Below, one piece after another: positions 1-12,133 of a DNA stretch of 64,000 nt. Positions within the stretch are counted from its first letter, which is position 1. Every line of letters begins with the position of its first letter. The notes beneath the pieces were generated by a model. The model worked only from the letters and a program-made list of their open reading frames with translations, was not told the origin of the DNA and did not search any database. Origin of the DNA: Lepisosteus oculatus (taxonomy: Eukaryota; Chordata; Actinopteri; Semionotiformes; Lepisosteidae); contig NC_090696.1 in assembly GCF_040954835.1 (NCBI RefSeq), positions 56,574,222 through 56,638,221 on the forward strand, in the 5' to 3' direction. Both the position numbers and the translations under genes were made by a program.

Positions 1-50
<50 letters not shown>
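1..50. repeat. (TTA)n microsatellite
   Basis: An uninterrupted run of TTA units occupies the first 50 bases and is cut by the window edge, so its full length is unknown. The 5S-derived SINEs in this window end in the same trinucleotide (at 4.8, 18.5 and 51.9 kb), so this may be the tail of another copy lying outside the window. Confidence 0.95.
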
Positions 51-3000
51 AAATGAAAGGACTATGAATCTGAGGCTCAGCTTTCTGTCAGCATATTGTG
101 GGTAAGTTGCCTGCTTCATTTAATATGGCATGGACCATTTGCCCATAGGGAAAATAAGAGCCTTAGTGTTTTGTGTAACCAATGTCCTGTGAACAGACAA
201 TCCTAGTTAATTTTAGATTTAGCCTCATCTTAAGCAAGGCCTGCTTTTTACAAGGCTATTATGTATAATATGATAAAACAGCTTTGTGTTCATTTTATAG
301 GCTAGATGCATGTGACTATACATCCTTTTTAAATTGAAATATTGAGCCTGCAGTTTGTTTTTATATTTTCTCAGTCCAAAGCTTGTGTGATTAGCAAGGT
401 TCATTTCAGGAGCCTAATTTGCATAATAATAATGGGCTTTTGTGTTTTCAAATCTCAAGTTAATAGTACTATTTAGATGTAGATAGAATAATATTAATTT
501 GAGTCTTCTGATATCAAATGAAATCTGTGAAAGTTGTATATTTCCTTACATATATGAGCATATGTAATTTTCTTTAAAGGAAATCAGGTATAGACTGATT
601 TGAGACTTCATATATTAAAAACCTTGTATTAATCCTTTTAGTACATACTTGTTTGAAATGGATCCCTCTTAAATCAATTCACTTTAAAAGAGGAATCAGC
701 AATGTAGAAGCTCATGATTTATTGTGATATTCTTTGGGCAAAAGTTCAACAAGCCACTAAAGCTTCTTGCTATCCATTAATCTTTTGAAATTCAGGACTA
801 GACACCCTAATGCTTGTATGTGATTTTTTATCATTAAGGCTGGATTTCTTACAGATGGAAATACCTCAAGATGTCCTCTTTGTCTTATAATATATGACTA
901 GGTTGTGGCTACAATTTTAAAATTCAATCAAAAGCATTATACCACTGTTATTGTATTGATTAGCTGCATATCTTTCATTTAAACTTCTATTTGTTTTAAT
1001 TTATGTAGTCCTCTTGTAAATGATGGGATACCATGGACATTAGTGTATGTGTTATCAGGGTTTGCATAAAATAAACAACAGGAGAAAAAATAATTTCACT
1101 GGACACATGAACTGCCAGCTCTCTTTCTCATGGCTGAATATTGTGCCTTTAATCAAGAGTCTAAATATTTTCACAGGGTTAATCTTCTAGCTGCTGGTAT
1201 GTAGAATTTCAAAGGATACACTTATAATTTTATAAAGGTATAATAGAAAAAAGGTACCATTTCACAACTTTTACGCTCTATACAGTAGTTATCAGACATT
1301 CCAGTATTATGGTGACAATCTGTAAATATGATGACAATAACAACACAAAAGAGATCTCTGCAGGTTTGTTTTCAACCAGAAAGCATTTAAGAGAAAATTC
1401 TATGGAACTACATGTTCTTCCTTCTGCATTGAAGAGACTTCAACTAAATAAAGCCTTTAAGTGGATGAAAATATAATTTGCCATGACATTAACGTCAGTG
1501 GGTTATATTTGCAGGTTTGCTTTTACAACACATAAAAGGGACTATTTGGAGGCTTATCTAATTTTATTCTCTCTGTTAATCTGCTGTAAAGATGCACCTC
1601 TGTTTCTTTTGTATTTATCCATAAGTGTGGGTATGTGTACACACATGTATACACTAAGACTATTTTGTGTGAAGCATAAATGTGGTCCAAAAAATGATAT
1701 ACTGTACAGTACAAAGCCAATCAAAGATTTCAGGAAACTGCTTCTGTAACTTATTGAATGTAATAGAGGTGTCTCAGATATTCATTACAAAAACGTCTTC
1801 TGAGAGACTACAGTGTTGAAGACTACAAAGAATGTTTACATTTGCCAAACATATTGTAAAAAATCTTTAAATATACATAAATATTTTATCTATATTTGTT
1901 GTCCTGGTACCATATATTTGATCACCTGTTTTAGCTGTTTAAGTGAGATTTAAATTAATTGATGGCTATTAATTTTGTACTGCAATTCTGATGTTGAATT
2001 TGAATTTGTACTATTATAGCCTTTTTATTTTATTCTTTAAAAGTGACTCTACACCTAGAGGTATTGCTTTCACAGAATAATTAATACCATTATTATATAA
2101 TAATTTCCTAATCCACACCACACCAACTCATCAAGCCAGAGTTTATTTCGGGTTCCAAGACACGGAACCTAATATTTGTCTTTCTAATATTTGACCAGTG
2201 TCTGGTTAGGACACTGATCAATGACAGGAATTAGCAAACTCAACAATTACTATTATTTGTATTATTTAAGAATATAAGGACATAACTAAATTGCTAATGA
2301 GAAATGGTCATTCTGCTCATCTAGATCTTCAATTTTAGAAAAGCTCTTTTAATTTCTAACAAAAAATGCAAAATGCTATATTTCTATAAATCTATAAATC
2401 AGAAAGGAGAAAAAGAATGTTTAATTGTATTCATTTTCCAATTTTATTAAATATGTGTATGTAATGGTATAGTCACTTTAAGGTGGATGGGTATGGAAGA
2501 AGTGACATTATATTTCTGTATCCATATAATTACTAATACTAATTACTAATGTACTGCATTATTTATTTTTTACTGTGATTGTTATTATTTGGATTTCTAA
2601 TATGAGTAATGTAAGGGAGAGTCGTCTCCTATCATTTCAATATTTGCCACTTCATGCGGTACTTTTCAAAATCTTCTTACTTAGTAAAAATCATCAGGTT
2701 TAAAGTTAAAAGCAAGAGAATCAATGCAGCTGTATTTTTTAAATACTGTACATATTTTACAGAACAAAAGTCATATCATAAAATGTTTGCTGCAGTTCTT
2801 TATATTTTGTATTTGTGTTCAAACATCTGTAAATAAAATATATATATATAAGAACTTTGTTATAGCACTGTTCTAACCAAATTTAATTTTTTACTTAACT
2901 TGTTTCTTTGAACATATGTACTTGCAGTTCTAAAGGTATTATGTTATATTTTTGTGTGAAAAGCATTGCCGTCATTGCTGGTACGGATTATTGCTCAAAC

Positions 3001-3929
3001 CTTTTCACTTTGCGATCTGAAACCAGGTTTCAAGAATTATGAGGTTATGAGGTTATGAGTAATATCTTCAGTTTAAAAAAATCAGACAATAAAAATGTCA
3101 GACCTTCTTTTAAACTTCAATAGTACTATATAATGCTACAATCTATGTACAGATATATTAAAAGTGACCTGCATCCTTAAAGATCTTCTCGTATTTTTCT
3201 ACATTGACTTTGAAATGGTGTTATTAAACAAATGTTAAGGAGGTCAAATTCCAGTCTCACACTTCTGTTCTCCTACATACTTGCTGCCCATAATCCCACA
3301 AGCACCCCTCCTTCCTCCTCAGCTGCACCATTGCAGCAACCTGGCTCATTCCTTAACTCAGGCAAGTTATTGCCAAACAGTACAATATTAAGGTTACTAT
3401 CCCTTTATATTCATTGTCCCTGTAAGTCTTAATTATTAAGTGACCAAACTATTGAAAAATACATATAACAAATCATATACCATTATGGGGTCTGTTATGA
3501 AAAAATGAAAGCAGGATTTGACACACATTTAAACACATGATTTTAATTAATACCTTAATTATTCTTATAGAACTAGGAGTTCACTTTCTTTTTCACATCT
3601 TGTACTTTAGTGGACTAAGTCCATTTTGTTTAATTCATACATCATTTTGTTTCAAGAAACATGGTATTAGTTATTTTAAACTCTATTGTATATTTACATA
3701 CAAATGGTCAGGAAAGCTATTACAGTAAAACTATGAAATTTCCAGGATTATCTTTGGGGTTCACAAACTTTGTCTCGACACTGTACTGGTATTAAGACAT
3801 TAATTTAACATCACAGCATCATTCAAATAATATACTGACAAGCTGTCTTTTTATTGTGTCAATTGTAAACCAACAGCACAAATAGCAGAGCTAATGTACA
3901 GTAGCTACCATTGACCACATATGTTGTTG
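51..3929. other. Unassigned AT-rich DNA
   Basis: No exon, RNA gene or recognisable mobile element is seen. Open frames here are short (under 90 codons), begin and end at random and lack domain motifs. A short AT dinucleotide run lies at about 2838-2850 and a mildly C-rich stretch at 3240-3430. It could be intron or intergenic sequence. Confidence 0.6.
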
Positions 3930-4107
3930 TGTGGCAAAAGAAAGATAGGGCTCACAAAACTCCCATCTGTCCAACCTCAGCAGCACTCATTCAATTCTTA
4001 CTTGCTTGTTAATGATTGTCGGTCATGGATGGCTGATGACGAATCCTGTTTCAAACCACCTTTGGATGTTCGGCCATATTCTGCAAACATCTTTGCCAAC
4101 TGAGCTA
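3930..4107 (-). mobile_element. Degenerate tRNA-derived SINE (tentative)
   Basis: Read on the minus strand, the right end carries TAGCTCAGTTGG, a good match to a tRNA A box. About 45 bases further on lies GGTTTGAAAC, close to a B box. The spacing suits a tRNA head of a SINE. The body that follows on the minus strand is not similar to the other SINEs here, and its far boundary is a guess. A decayed tRNA pseudogene is the alternative. Confidence 0.4.
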
Positions 4108-4802
4108 ATCAATTGACCCTCCTTTAGTTTTCTGGTACTATTTTAAATACAAAATAAATTAGAAAAATAATTTGTTTTCTTTTCACTGGACCTACACAGT
4201 AATTTTAAATACATTAAACACTTCCAAAGCTCTCATTTAGTCACAGGAAATTAAAGAGCTGGGCAAGTTTCCAGCTCCTCTGTAATCCAGCAAACATTGA
4301 GATGAAAAACATTATCAGAGAAAAAGAATGGAAAGTGTTTCTGGAACAAAATGAATATTTAAGCATTATAAAACACAATAAAAATAAAATTATTTCATGG
4401 TATAAACTGAATATAAACAAACACTTATTCACAGTCAATTACTGGAAGAATTATTACCACGAACTGTTCCATGATTGTAGAAGATAATGCCACTTAAAAC
4501 CCTTTCTTTAAAATAAATAATTTAAAATATTTCTGCTTTCCTCAACACATCTGTATAACAAATTTGTCTGAGACTTGCAAACTCCACATCAAGTTTCAGT
4601 GTTTAAATGTAGTTAAATAAGATTCATTTACAAAATTTTAAGATGCAGTGTAAAATATTGGTTGTAACTGAAAGTTGTGGGTTCAAATTCCATTTATAGA
4701 TATAATTGCTGTTTTACCCTTGAGCAATGTGTATAAATGGTTGTGAAAATTTCTTTAGATAAAAGGATCATCCAAATCAACTAATAGTCATCTGTGATTC
4801 TT
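4108..4802. other. Unassigned AT-rich DNA
   Basis: Nothing recognisable. The overlapping short open frames at 4241-4487 lie opposite each other in AT-rich DNA and carry no motif. Confidence 0.55.
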
Positions 4803-5341
4803 TAATAATAATAATAATAATAATAATTACTTACACTTATATAGTGCTTTTTCTGGACACTCCACTCAAAGAGCTTTACAGGTAATGGGGACTCCCCTCC
4901 ACCACCACCAATGTGCAGCATCTACCTGGATGATGCGACGGCAGCCATAGTGCGCCAGAACGCTCACCACACATCAGCTATCAGTGTGGAGGAGAGCAGA
5001 GTAATGAAGCCAATTCACAGAGGGGGATTGTTAGGAGGCCATGATTGATAAAGGCCGATGGGGAAATTTGGCCAGGATGCCGGGGTACACCCCTACTCTT
5101 TTCGAGAAACACCCTGGGATTTTTAATGACCACAGAGAGTCAAGACCTCGGTTTTACGTCTCATCCGAAGGACGGCACCTGTTTACAGTATAGTGTCCCC
5201 GTCACTACACTGGGGCATAAGGACCCACATGAGCCGCAGGGTGAGCGCCCCCTGCTGGCCCCACTAACGCCTCTTCCAGCAGCAACCTTAGTTTTTCCCA
5301 GGAGGTCTCCCATCCAGGTACTGACCAGGCTCACACCTGCT
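4803..5341 (-). mobile_element. 5S rRNA-derived SINE, copy 1
   Basis: The element runs on the minus strand: its right end on the plus strand is the reverse complement of 5S rRNA, and its left end is a (TAA)n tail at 4803-4829. The plus-strand GGTCTCCCATCCAGGTACT is the complement of the 5S box C region. This copy is cut inside the 5S head, just before the box A region, so it is slightly 5'-truncated. The body contains the segment around 5090-5200 that recurs almost unchanged at 52.15 and 54.3 kb. The tail next to the (TAA)n reads, on the minus strand, like the 3' end of a LINE partner. A 106-codon open frame inside it is not kept in the other copies and is not a gene. Confidence 0.85.
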
Positions 5342-6117
5342 CTTTTCTCTTCTGAAATTTCTTAGGGATAATATTAAGTGAAAAAGTATTTTACTGTAAA
5401 CACCATGACAAAAGCCAGACCATGACAGACTCCAAATTATATCAAAATAAAAATGAAAGAAATCAGATTTCAAAGTCAATTAAATTGTCATATTTAACAT
5501 ACAGTAAATGACTTAGGGTTTAAAATGATTTACGTAACTGTTATAAACTGTTTTATTAGAAATCTACTAACTATTCATTATAGTTCTAAATCTCCTTATC
5601 ACGGATGTCGGAAGTTACGAACTGTGGAATGTCAGGAGAGCGAAAAAAGACCCTATGTGTAGCGGTGGGACGGGGCTCAGCTGTTCAGGAAATGCCATAT
5701 AGAAACCTATGCCCTCAGGCCACAGACGTGGGGAGACCTGGTGCTAGGCGGGTCTAGGGACATCCGAACCTCAATGCTGAGTGAAGAGGAAAGTGTGACC
5801 CAGAAATATATAGCCCCAGACAGAGACACACTGGAAGTCCATAGCCAGGCAGCTAGTGAGGAACACTTATCAACATACTGTAACTACAAGAAAGACAGAA
5901 ATTTAAGGGATTAAAATTATATTAAAGCAAAGAGTTCCAGAGTGGTGGTGTTTCCTTAAGAGTTTGCTTATAGTATCAGCATGACCAAAACTAATTAACC
6001 TGGTCTTTGAACTTTAAGTCAGGACACAATCAGAACATGGGAGCACTAAGGATAAGCAGCTAAGAAAGTTGAGGAATAGTACATTGGAGAGTTTCTGTAG
6101 TCAGAAGACAAACACTG
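5342..6117. other. Unassigned DNA with a GC-richer patch
   Basis: 5600-5870 is clearly richer in G and C than its surroundings and may be part of an unrecognised mobile element. I found no second copy in the window and no terminal repeats around it. The rest is ordinary AT-rich sequence. Confidence 0.5.
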
Positions 6118-6654
6118 TGTCACGATCGTAAGCCCCTTCTCTTAAGGATGCTCCAGCCCTTTCTTGTTTACCTTTGATTTCCTGCACCTGCCTCCAGTTC
6201 CAACCTTCCCTTTAAAAACCAGATGCTCCCACCATTCCAGGCTCAGCTTTGGAAGATGGACGGCTGGAAGCCCACCTACTAGTGAGTCCAGGAGAGGCTC
6301 AACGGCATAGACTTCGTAACAGTGTCCTGACCACCTGGGTCCGGGGCTGGGAGAGCTTGTCCCCGTTACCCTTTTTTTTCCCCTGACCCTTTGCTGGATC
6401 CCGCTCCGGCTTTTAACTTTGTCTTGTCTCCGTCATGGATGGATTACCCGGCTCTGGACATTTGCATTCTTTGGTTATTCTTATGGACTCCCCTCGGGCT
6501 TGTTTGTCTTGGCCACGCCCCCGAGCACCAGCGCACCTTGGACATGTCCCCCTGTTCTTCTTCCAGCCCCGATCCTAGTCTTTTTTCCCATATTTGTCTC
6601 ACTCCCCTTCCGATTCTGCCATCTGCATAGGGTCCTGAAAAACGCTTCGTGACA
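6118..6654 (+). mobile_element. Solo LTR, TGTCACGA family, copy 1
   Basis: A 537-bp unit begins TGTCACGA and ends TCGTGACA, an 8-bp perfect inverted terminus of the TG...CA type. It is flanked by a perfect 5-bp target duplication, CACTG at 6113-6117 and 6655-6659. No internal coding region is present, so it is best read as a solo LTR left by LTR-LTR recombination of a Ty3/Gypsy-type element. A TATA-like TTTAAAAA lies near 6211. The open frames over 6391-6785 are by-products of its C/T-rich composition. A non-autonomous DNA transposon is the less likely alternative. Confidence 0.8.
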
Positions 6655-6659
6655 CACTG

Positions 6660-7966
6660 CACACTTCCTAGCAGCATGTGGATTAGCCAGGAATAGTTGC
6701 TACCAATTTTGATTGTAGCGTCTCTATTTTCCACCTCCTGGAGGTGTCTGACAAAATATGTTTGTAGTACTACAAAGAAATACATATTAATATAATAAGT
6801 TCTTAATCATTAAAGGTATTCATTCTGTTTAATACTATGACATACCCATCAAAATGTTTGGAGCAGAGCTATGTAATTAATCCTCTGTGACCAGAATTCC
6901 CCAAGTATTGGCAAACTGAGGTAGGGCTGGGATTAAGTTATGCAAGGTTCCTTTAGTTTTCCGGCAAAACATTGACACCTGTTCCTTTACAGATTCCTAC
7001 TGACTTGCATTAACACTGAAAGATCTCTTCCAGTCACCAGTGACTGTCCTGTCCACTGCAGTGAAGCTTTCGTCATTTCAAACGATGAATGGTTGGGATA
7101 CTTGAGCAGATCTGCCTGTTCACATTAATCTCAGGCAGCAAAGAAAGTGCTTCTGTGAAACAAGACATAAGTTAACAATTGGAGATTCCAAATTTAGATT
7201 CCACAAAATCAAATATATCAAAACAAAAACATTCTAAACATAAAATGTATTTTACTGAACTGCATACATTGGATGAATGGGCAATAAAGAGATGAATAAT
7301 AATGAATTCTGTTTTAATTACTTTCCCTGCATTCAGTTATGGATACCATTAGTTATACCTTAGTTTCTCAATTTATTTAAATACTAAAATTTTGTAAACG
7401 CTTATTACACATTTATATGATAGCATATGATAGAACAAATATAAATTATATGACTATTTATAAACAACCAAGGCTGGACAGAACCTGCAGGACCCAAGAA
7501 TTGTGGATTTCTGGGAGTTGTATTTTTGCAGGCAGTGATTGCTTCAGCTTTCTCAATACGCTCTTTTCTACTTTATTCAAACGACGTTATTATGGAATGA
7601 TCTTTTCCTTCACTGATTAATCAAAATTCTTATTAACATATCCCTTCAAATATGAAAAGTTGTTTTTCCTCAAATGTTTCTAGCATATTTTGTAATTCAA
7701 TGTTATTAATTCATTTGACATAAATTATTACCGTGGTCAACTACTGTACAGAATGTTACTCTCATGTCAATTGTATTATGATAAAAAAACTTTAAAAAAG
7801 TATTTGCCTTAAATAAACTATTTCACTTACATCCATTTTGTGTAGGATGTACAGTATCGTATTGCTCAAAAAGAGAAATGTTAACTAATTTTCTAAGATT
7901 GATTAAAATTTCCATGTTTGTCAGAAGAAGTTAGTACAACATTTTGTTCTGTAATTTCATACAATA
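6660..7966. other. Unassigned AT-rich DNA
   Basis: No repeat family from elsewhere in the window, no tRNA boxes and no coding motif are seen. Confidence 0.55.
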
Positions 7967-8840
7967 TGTTACGACCCCAAGTATCAGGGGAAAAGGGGTG
8001 TAACATTTAGGATAATTCTTTTGGAAGCAGGGGGGGGGGGGGGGTTGATGAGGGACTAGGAAGCGTGATAAGGGTAAGGAACTAGAGTTTTGCCAAAGAA
8101 AAGAAAATAAACAAAATGGAGCTGGCTAGGACAGTGAGGGAAAGCTAATCTGACTACAAAAGAAACCCCGAAACACACGGTCTTTGGCGTCTTCAACACC
8201 CTAGCTAACCTGCACTGACTACCCAAAACCATACAAGACAAACGGCATTCACCCGTACTAAACTAGTGTACTAATACAAAATCAACTAAGTGTGTAAGTG
8301 TACCCAACAATCTAAACTAACCTTATATACAAAAGTTCACACAAAAACACAAGTGAACCAGGAAGACAAATAAGGGAAAACAAGAGTAATAAACAGGAGC
8401 AGGGTACAAAAAGAACACAGAAGTTGAGCATGTAACACTGGGGCAAGGTAATGACAAAACAAGGATGAACACACAAACAAACGAAAGTACAAAGAAACTA
8501 ACGTAAAACCAACAAAACAACAAAGCTGAAGCTATACCAAAATACACACACACACAAAGCAAAACAAACCAACAAATGAAGCCGAAGCAATAGCCAGAAG
8601 CGAAGCGAAGCGATAACCAAAACCGAATGGGACCGAAGTCAAACGAAAGGCCTCTCCTTGCTGAAAACCTCCATGTTATATGCTGAATAAGATGTGTTCT
8701 GATTGGCTGAAGGCTGATTGATGATGACATCATTTTGAAACAGTGGTGTGATGGTTGGCCAATGGGGAAGGGAGAACAATCAAGGGTCAGCAGTGTGGAC
8801 ATAGAAAAAACACACACAGAACACACACTGGGACGTAACA
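7967..8840 (-). mobile_element. LTR-like element with TGTTACG/CGTAACA ends
   Basis: An 874-bp unit begins TGTTACG and ends CGTAACA, flanked by CAATA on the left (7962-7966) and CAGTA on the right (8841-8845), a 4-of-5 match to a target duplication. On the minus strand it starts with two CCAAT boxes (near 8757 and 8700), as expected for U3, so the minus orientation is preferred. It contains a 15-base G run (8030-8044) and A/C-rich sequence. The 172-codon minus-strand open frame at 8323-8841 is low in complexity, lies within the unit and has no domain; I do not call it a gene. Confidence 0.6.
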
Positions 8841-8998
8841 CAGTATATAATATATATTTAAAGTTCCTCTTTAGCCAAAAATAAAAATAAGATAAAATGG
8901 GTCAAGGAACTTATGAAGTGTTGCATATTCATATTTTTAGTTACCCTAAATTCTATTTCTACTCATGTTTCTATATCTATAATCCTATTTCTATATTA

Positions 8999-9277
8999 TG
9001 GTGCAGTGGCTCTGTGGCTAAGGATCTGCACCTGTGGTTGGAAGGTTGCCAGGTTTTATCCCGTGGCTGGCAGAGGAATCCTAATCTGTTGGGCCCCTGG
9101 GCAAGGCCCTTAACCGAAACTGTTCCAGCGGTGCGTATAAATGGCTGACCCTGCACTCTGACCCCAAGCTTCTCTCCCTGTCTGTGTGTCTCATGGAGAG
9201 TAGGTTGGGGTATATGAAAAAAGACAAATTCCTAATACAAGAAATTGTAGATGGCCAATAAAGTGATTGTCTCTCTC
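8999..9277 (+). mobile_element. tRNA-derived SINE, family 1, copy 1
   Basis: The head carries an A-box-like TGGCTAAGGATCTG and, about 40 bases later, a decayed B box. It is followed by the segment ending GGGCAAGGCCCTTAACC that is typical of fish tRNA-type SINEs, and by a 3' part ending in AATAAAG. The copy at 23982-24253 aligns along its whole length and keeps a better B box. Neither copy has coding capacity; SINEs of this kind depend on a LINE for mobilisation. Confidence 0.85.
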
Positions 9278-9680
9278 TTACGTGCTATACAGTACATTGT
9301 GTCAGTAACAAAGCAGACAACAAATATTGTTTTCATTCATGATGATAACAAATAACACAACTTTGTTTTTCCCATTAAGCTGGAACAAGTGCCTTTTCTA
9401 TATATTTGTATTTTTATAAATTATATACTGTAGATATCATAAAACAAAAAGTTTTCTACTATTTTATCTTTCCACATATCACAAAATGTACTGCTATTGT
9501 AAACTGTAGAATCTACAATTCAAAAACCAACAGTTTGAGGAGAGAGCATTTGCATTACTTTCCCTGCCCCTACTCAAAATATTAGCAGCAGTTGGCATTT
9601 TGGAGATGCCTCTGTGTCACCTCTGGCTTTTGCATCCCTGCACATTGTGATTCTGATTCAGGTAATCAATTTATGAACTG
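9278..9680. other. Unassigned AT-rich DNA
   Basis: Nothing recognisable between the SINE and the inverted-repeat element. Confidence 0.5.
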
Positions 9681-10433
9681 TAGCTCTGTGAAGTTGCCCC
9701 CCTAGAAACAACACAAACAATGAAACCCCCCTCATTCTTTAGTGTTGCGTTTGTGCCAGTTTGTGCAGTTGAAAGTAACGTTTCCTTTCCTTCCAGTACG
9801 TTTCCTTGATCTCTCAAGTGTTGTAACAGAGTAACACATCATATGATGCAATTTTATACTAAACTGCTTACTTCTTTAATATACTCTGTTTTGTGACAGT
9901 ATAACTTAATAAAGCTCACAAAACTCATTTTATCCTGTTCTATGCTCTGTGAAGACAGACCTTGATCTATTGTCAAATGATTAACTCTTTGTTAACATTT
10001 ACTACAATAGTACAATCGCCAATTCTTGCCTTCTGCTTCTGGGACATGATAAAAACGTCAACTGTGCAAAAACTTCAAAGAGGAGGATACTTCAATATAC
10101 ATTATAAACCCCTCTCCCCCTCGATAGGTAATGGAACAAAAGAAGGTGATGTCACACCACCAAAAAAAGTTGTTTTATCTCGGAAATGAAAGCAGCTGGG
10201 AAGTTACTTTCAATGACACAAACGGAACAAACATAGCACTAACAAATGAGACTGGTTTGGTTTCCCTACAACATTGTACGCGGGCTGAGTAATTTCACGA
10301 GGCACTATATCTTGGGAACAAAAGCAGCACAAACGCTACTTTCAACGGCACAAACCGTCACAAATGCAACGCTATCGAATGAGGGGGGTTTCATTGTTTG
10401 TGCTCTTTGTAGGGGGGCAACTTCATGGAGCTG
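9681..10433. mobile_element. Non-autonomous DNA transposon (MITE-like) with long terminal inverted repeats
   Basis: The left end (9681-9785) is matched by the reverse complement of the right end (10330-10433) over about 104 bases with roughly 85% identity by eye; both carry GAAGTTGCCCCCCTA and TGAAACCCCCCTCATTC. Outer ends read (T/C)AGCTC... and ...GAGCTG, and AACTG occurs just outside both ends (9676-9680; 10436-10440, offset by two bases). The CAG...CTG-like ends and a possible near-8-bp duplication suggest the hAT superfamily, but this is inference. No transposase is encoded. The right half holds a diverged internal duplication of about 80 bp (10187-10268 against 10316-10398), the second copy of which overlaps the terminal repeat. 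Confidence 0.75.
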
Positions 10434-11062
10434 TTAACTGTTTACATTGCTTTCCTTTCTAAAATTCAAAAGTGCTGTAATTCAAAGCATAAACTAGTCA
10501 TACCAGATCATTCCAATTTAGGGGAATTAGCAAACACTGTGGAAAAAGAAAATTGAATTCAAAATGATTTTGATCACATCTGGGTAAACAGCTGGAACGT
10601 AATATTTATTGTAGATAGCAGGGTTTTGCATGCAGATTGTAAGAATGTGAATTGCAAATACAAAATTGGAAACGCAGAGCTGAAAGAGAAAGCTAATGAA
10701 AAAGACTACGTTATTTACACTGACTCATCATTTACGTCTACAACACAATGTGGGCAATCATTTAAAAGGCAAACAAAATGCTAGGATATATATTTTATAG
10801 CACAAGACATAAATTGAATAATTCACTTTTAAGGCCTCATTTACTATAGAATGTTGGGTAGAATGCATTGAGTTATACAATATTAATCTGGAATCTTTCC
10901 AATGAAGGGCAATCAGATACATTCCAGGGCTTTAGGAACTTTTCTTCCCTGACATTCAAAAATGTCCTAGTTCTGGTATCCATAAAAATATTTTATTCTT
11001 TTTACCTATTAAAATTGCTATACATTTTTTGTTAACTAAAAAGAATTAACAAAAATTAACTT
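10434..11062. other. Mostly unassigned; possible LINE remnant
   Basis: Around 10780-10950 the plus strand has short blocks resembling the C-terminal region of a non-LTR RT (a MLGYI-like block, then LLRPHL), but stops intervene and I would not call it firmly. The rest is unassigned. Confidence 0.35.
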
Positions 11063-11180
11063 CACACCCAAAGAAAGCTCCGCAGCTGAAACATTGTGTT
11101 TTGTTTCTTCTCTTTTCAGCATGGAATAAAACTTTAGTTGCTCCTTTGCAGCCTACACATGCTGATGGAGCTACCTACTT
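11063..11180 (+). mobile_element. Penelope-like element 3' end fragment, copy 1
   Basis: The stretch aligns with the ends at 13.5, 16.4 and 21.8 kb: an 'AGCTGAAAC' block, then T/C-rich TTTCTTCTCTTTTCAGCATGG, then AATAAAACTTTAGTTGCTCC and a GCTACCTACTT end. These are the terminal sequences of the Penelope copy that carries RT and endonuclease remnants at 16.4-17.7 kb. No coding sequence accompanies this copy. Confidence 0.7.
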
Positions 11181-11206
11181 AAAAAAAACATGAATGACAA
11201 GGATAC

Positions 11207-11632
11207 TGTCACGACCACCAGCCAGCAGAGATCAACGCATAAGCGAGTTAATCAGCACCAGCAGCGGGTTATTTATACTATTCTAACCTACTTCCCATTG
11301 CTCGGTATTGAGTTCACTTCTTGTTGCTCTGCCTAGCGTTTCTTACCCTGTTGCCTTCCTGGAAATCTGTCTACACCTTTTGCCTTCAGACTTCCCCTTG
11401 GATCGCTCCCTATCTGTGTCTATTTCGGATTTGACCCTGCCACTCTCATTTCGACCACGATTCTGTCTCATGTTTTGGATTGTTCGCCACAAGTGCCTTT
11501 ACCAGATCTCGACCTACCTTACGCCTTCGGACTACGACTCAGCTCCTGGTTTTGCTCATGTTTGCTTACTTACCTCCCATCGACTCCTGCATCTGCATCT
11601 GATCCTTTTCACCTCTTCTTAGCAGCGTTACA
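11207..11632 (+). mobile_element. Solo LTR, TGTCACGA family, copy 2
   Basis: A 426-bp unit begins TGTCACGACC and ends GCGTTACA, with a perfect 5-bp target duplication GATAC (11202-11206 and 11633-11637). It has the same start and the same C/T-rich texture as the unit at 6118-6654, but internal similarity is only moderate. There is no coding capacity; the 104-codon open frame inside is compositional. Confidence 0.75.
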
Positions 11633-11654
11633 GATACTTTGAGTGACTATTCCC

Positions 11655-11975
11655 TTTTCCTGGAATTGTGTCCCAGGACAAACCCATTACATTTCACTTA
11701 AGTACACCTCTACATATCATCAGAAAGTGAAATTGTTTTGAGGCAGTGATTGTAAATATTGGGGCAAAACCTTAGAACTCTAATCAAGAAAACAGATAAT
11801 GAATGGCAAGGGAGGATACTGCAGTTGAAGGGGTGATTCATTGTTCCTGGAATTGTGCCCAGAGACAAAAGTATTATATTTCCATTGAGGACTTCTGTTC
11901 CAAAATAGTTTTGGAGCAGAGATTTTATCTGCTTTGGCAAAGCCTCCAGAATCCTATTTAGTGAACAATGTGTTG
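11655..11975. repeat. Diverged tandem duplication of about 190 bp
   Basis: CCTGGAATTGTG occurs at about 11659 and again near 11848. Similar text follows each: ACAAACCCATTACATTTC against ACAAAAGTATTATATTTCC, and TTTTGAGGCAGTGATTGTA against TTTTGGAGCAGAGATTTTA. The two units are clearly related but diverged. A 115-codon minus-strand open frame spans them; I find no motif in it. The remainder of 11638-12133 is unassigned. Confidence 0.55.
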
Positions 11976-12133
11976 ATTCAAGTTTTGTTATTGTAAAGAG
12001 TACAGAAATGCAGTACGGTTCTGGCATTTCATCATCCAGGATTTTTCCCAGTCCCATAAAGATTCAACGAGCAGCAGACATTTTCTTTTAGGGGAATCAC
12101 ACTTTCCCCAGCAAATTAATACATACAGTACAG

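Noticed and set aside
5045..5365. 106-codon open frame with GC-richer composition
   Set aside because: It lies wholly in the 5S-derived SINE, and the corresponding frame is closed in the copies at 52.1 and 54.3 kb.
6391..6785. Three overlapping open frames on both strands
   Set aside because: They cover the solo LTR and its border and differ in frame without any motif.
8323..8841. 172-codon minus-strand open frame rich in F, C and S
   Set aside because: It is inside the LTR-like unit 7967-8840, has low complexity and has no domain; the A/C-rich opposite strand explains it.
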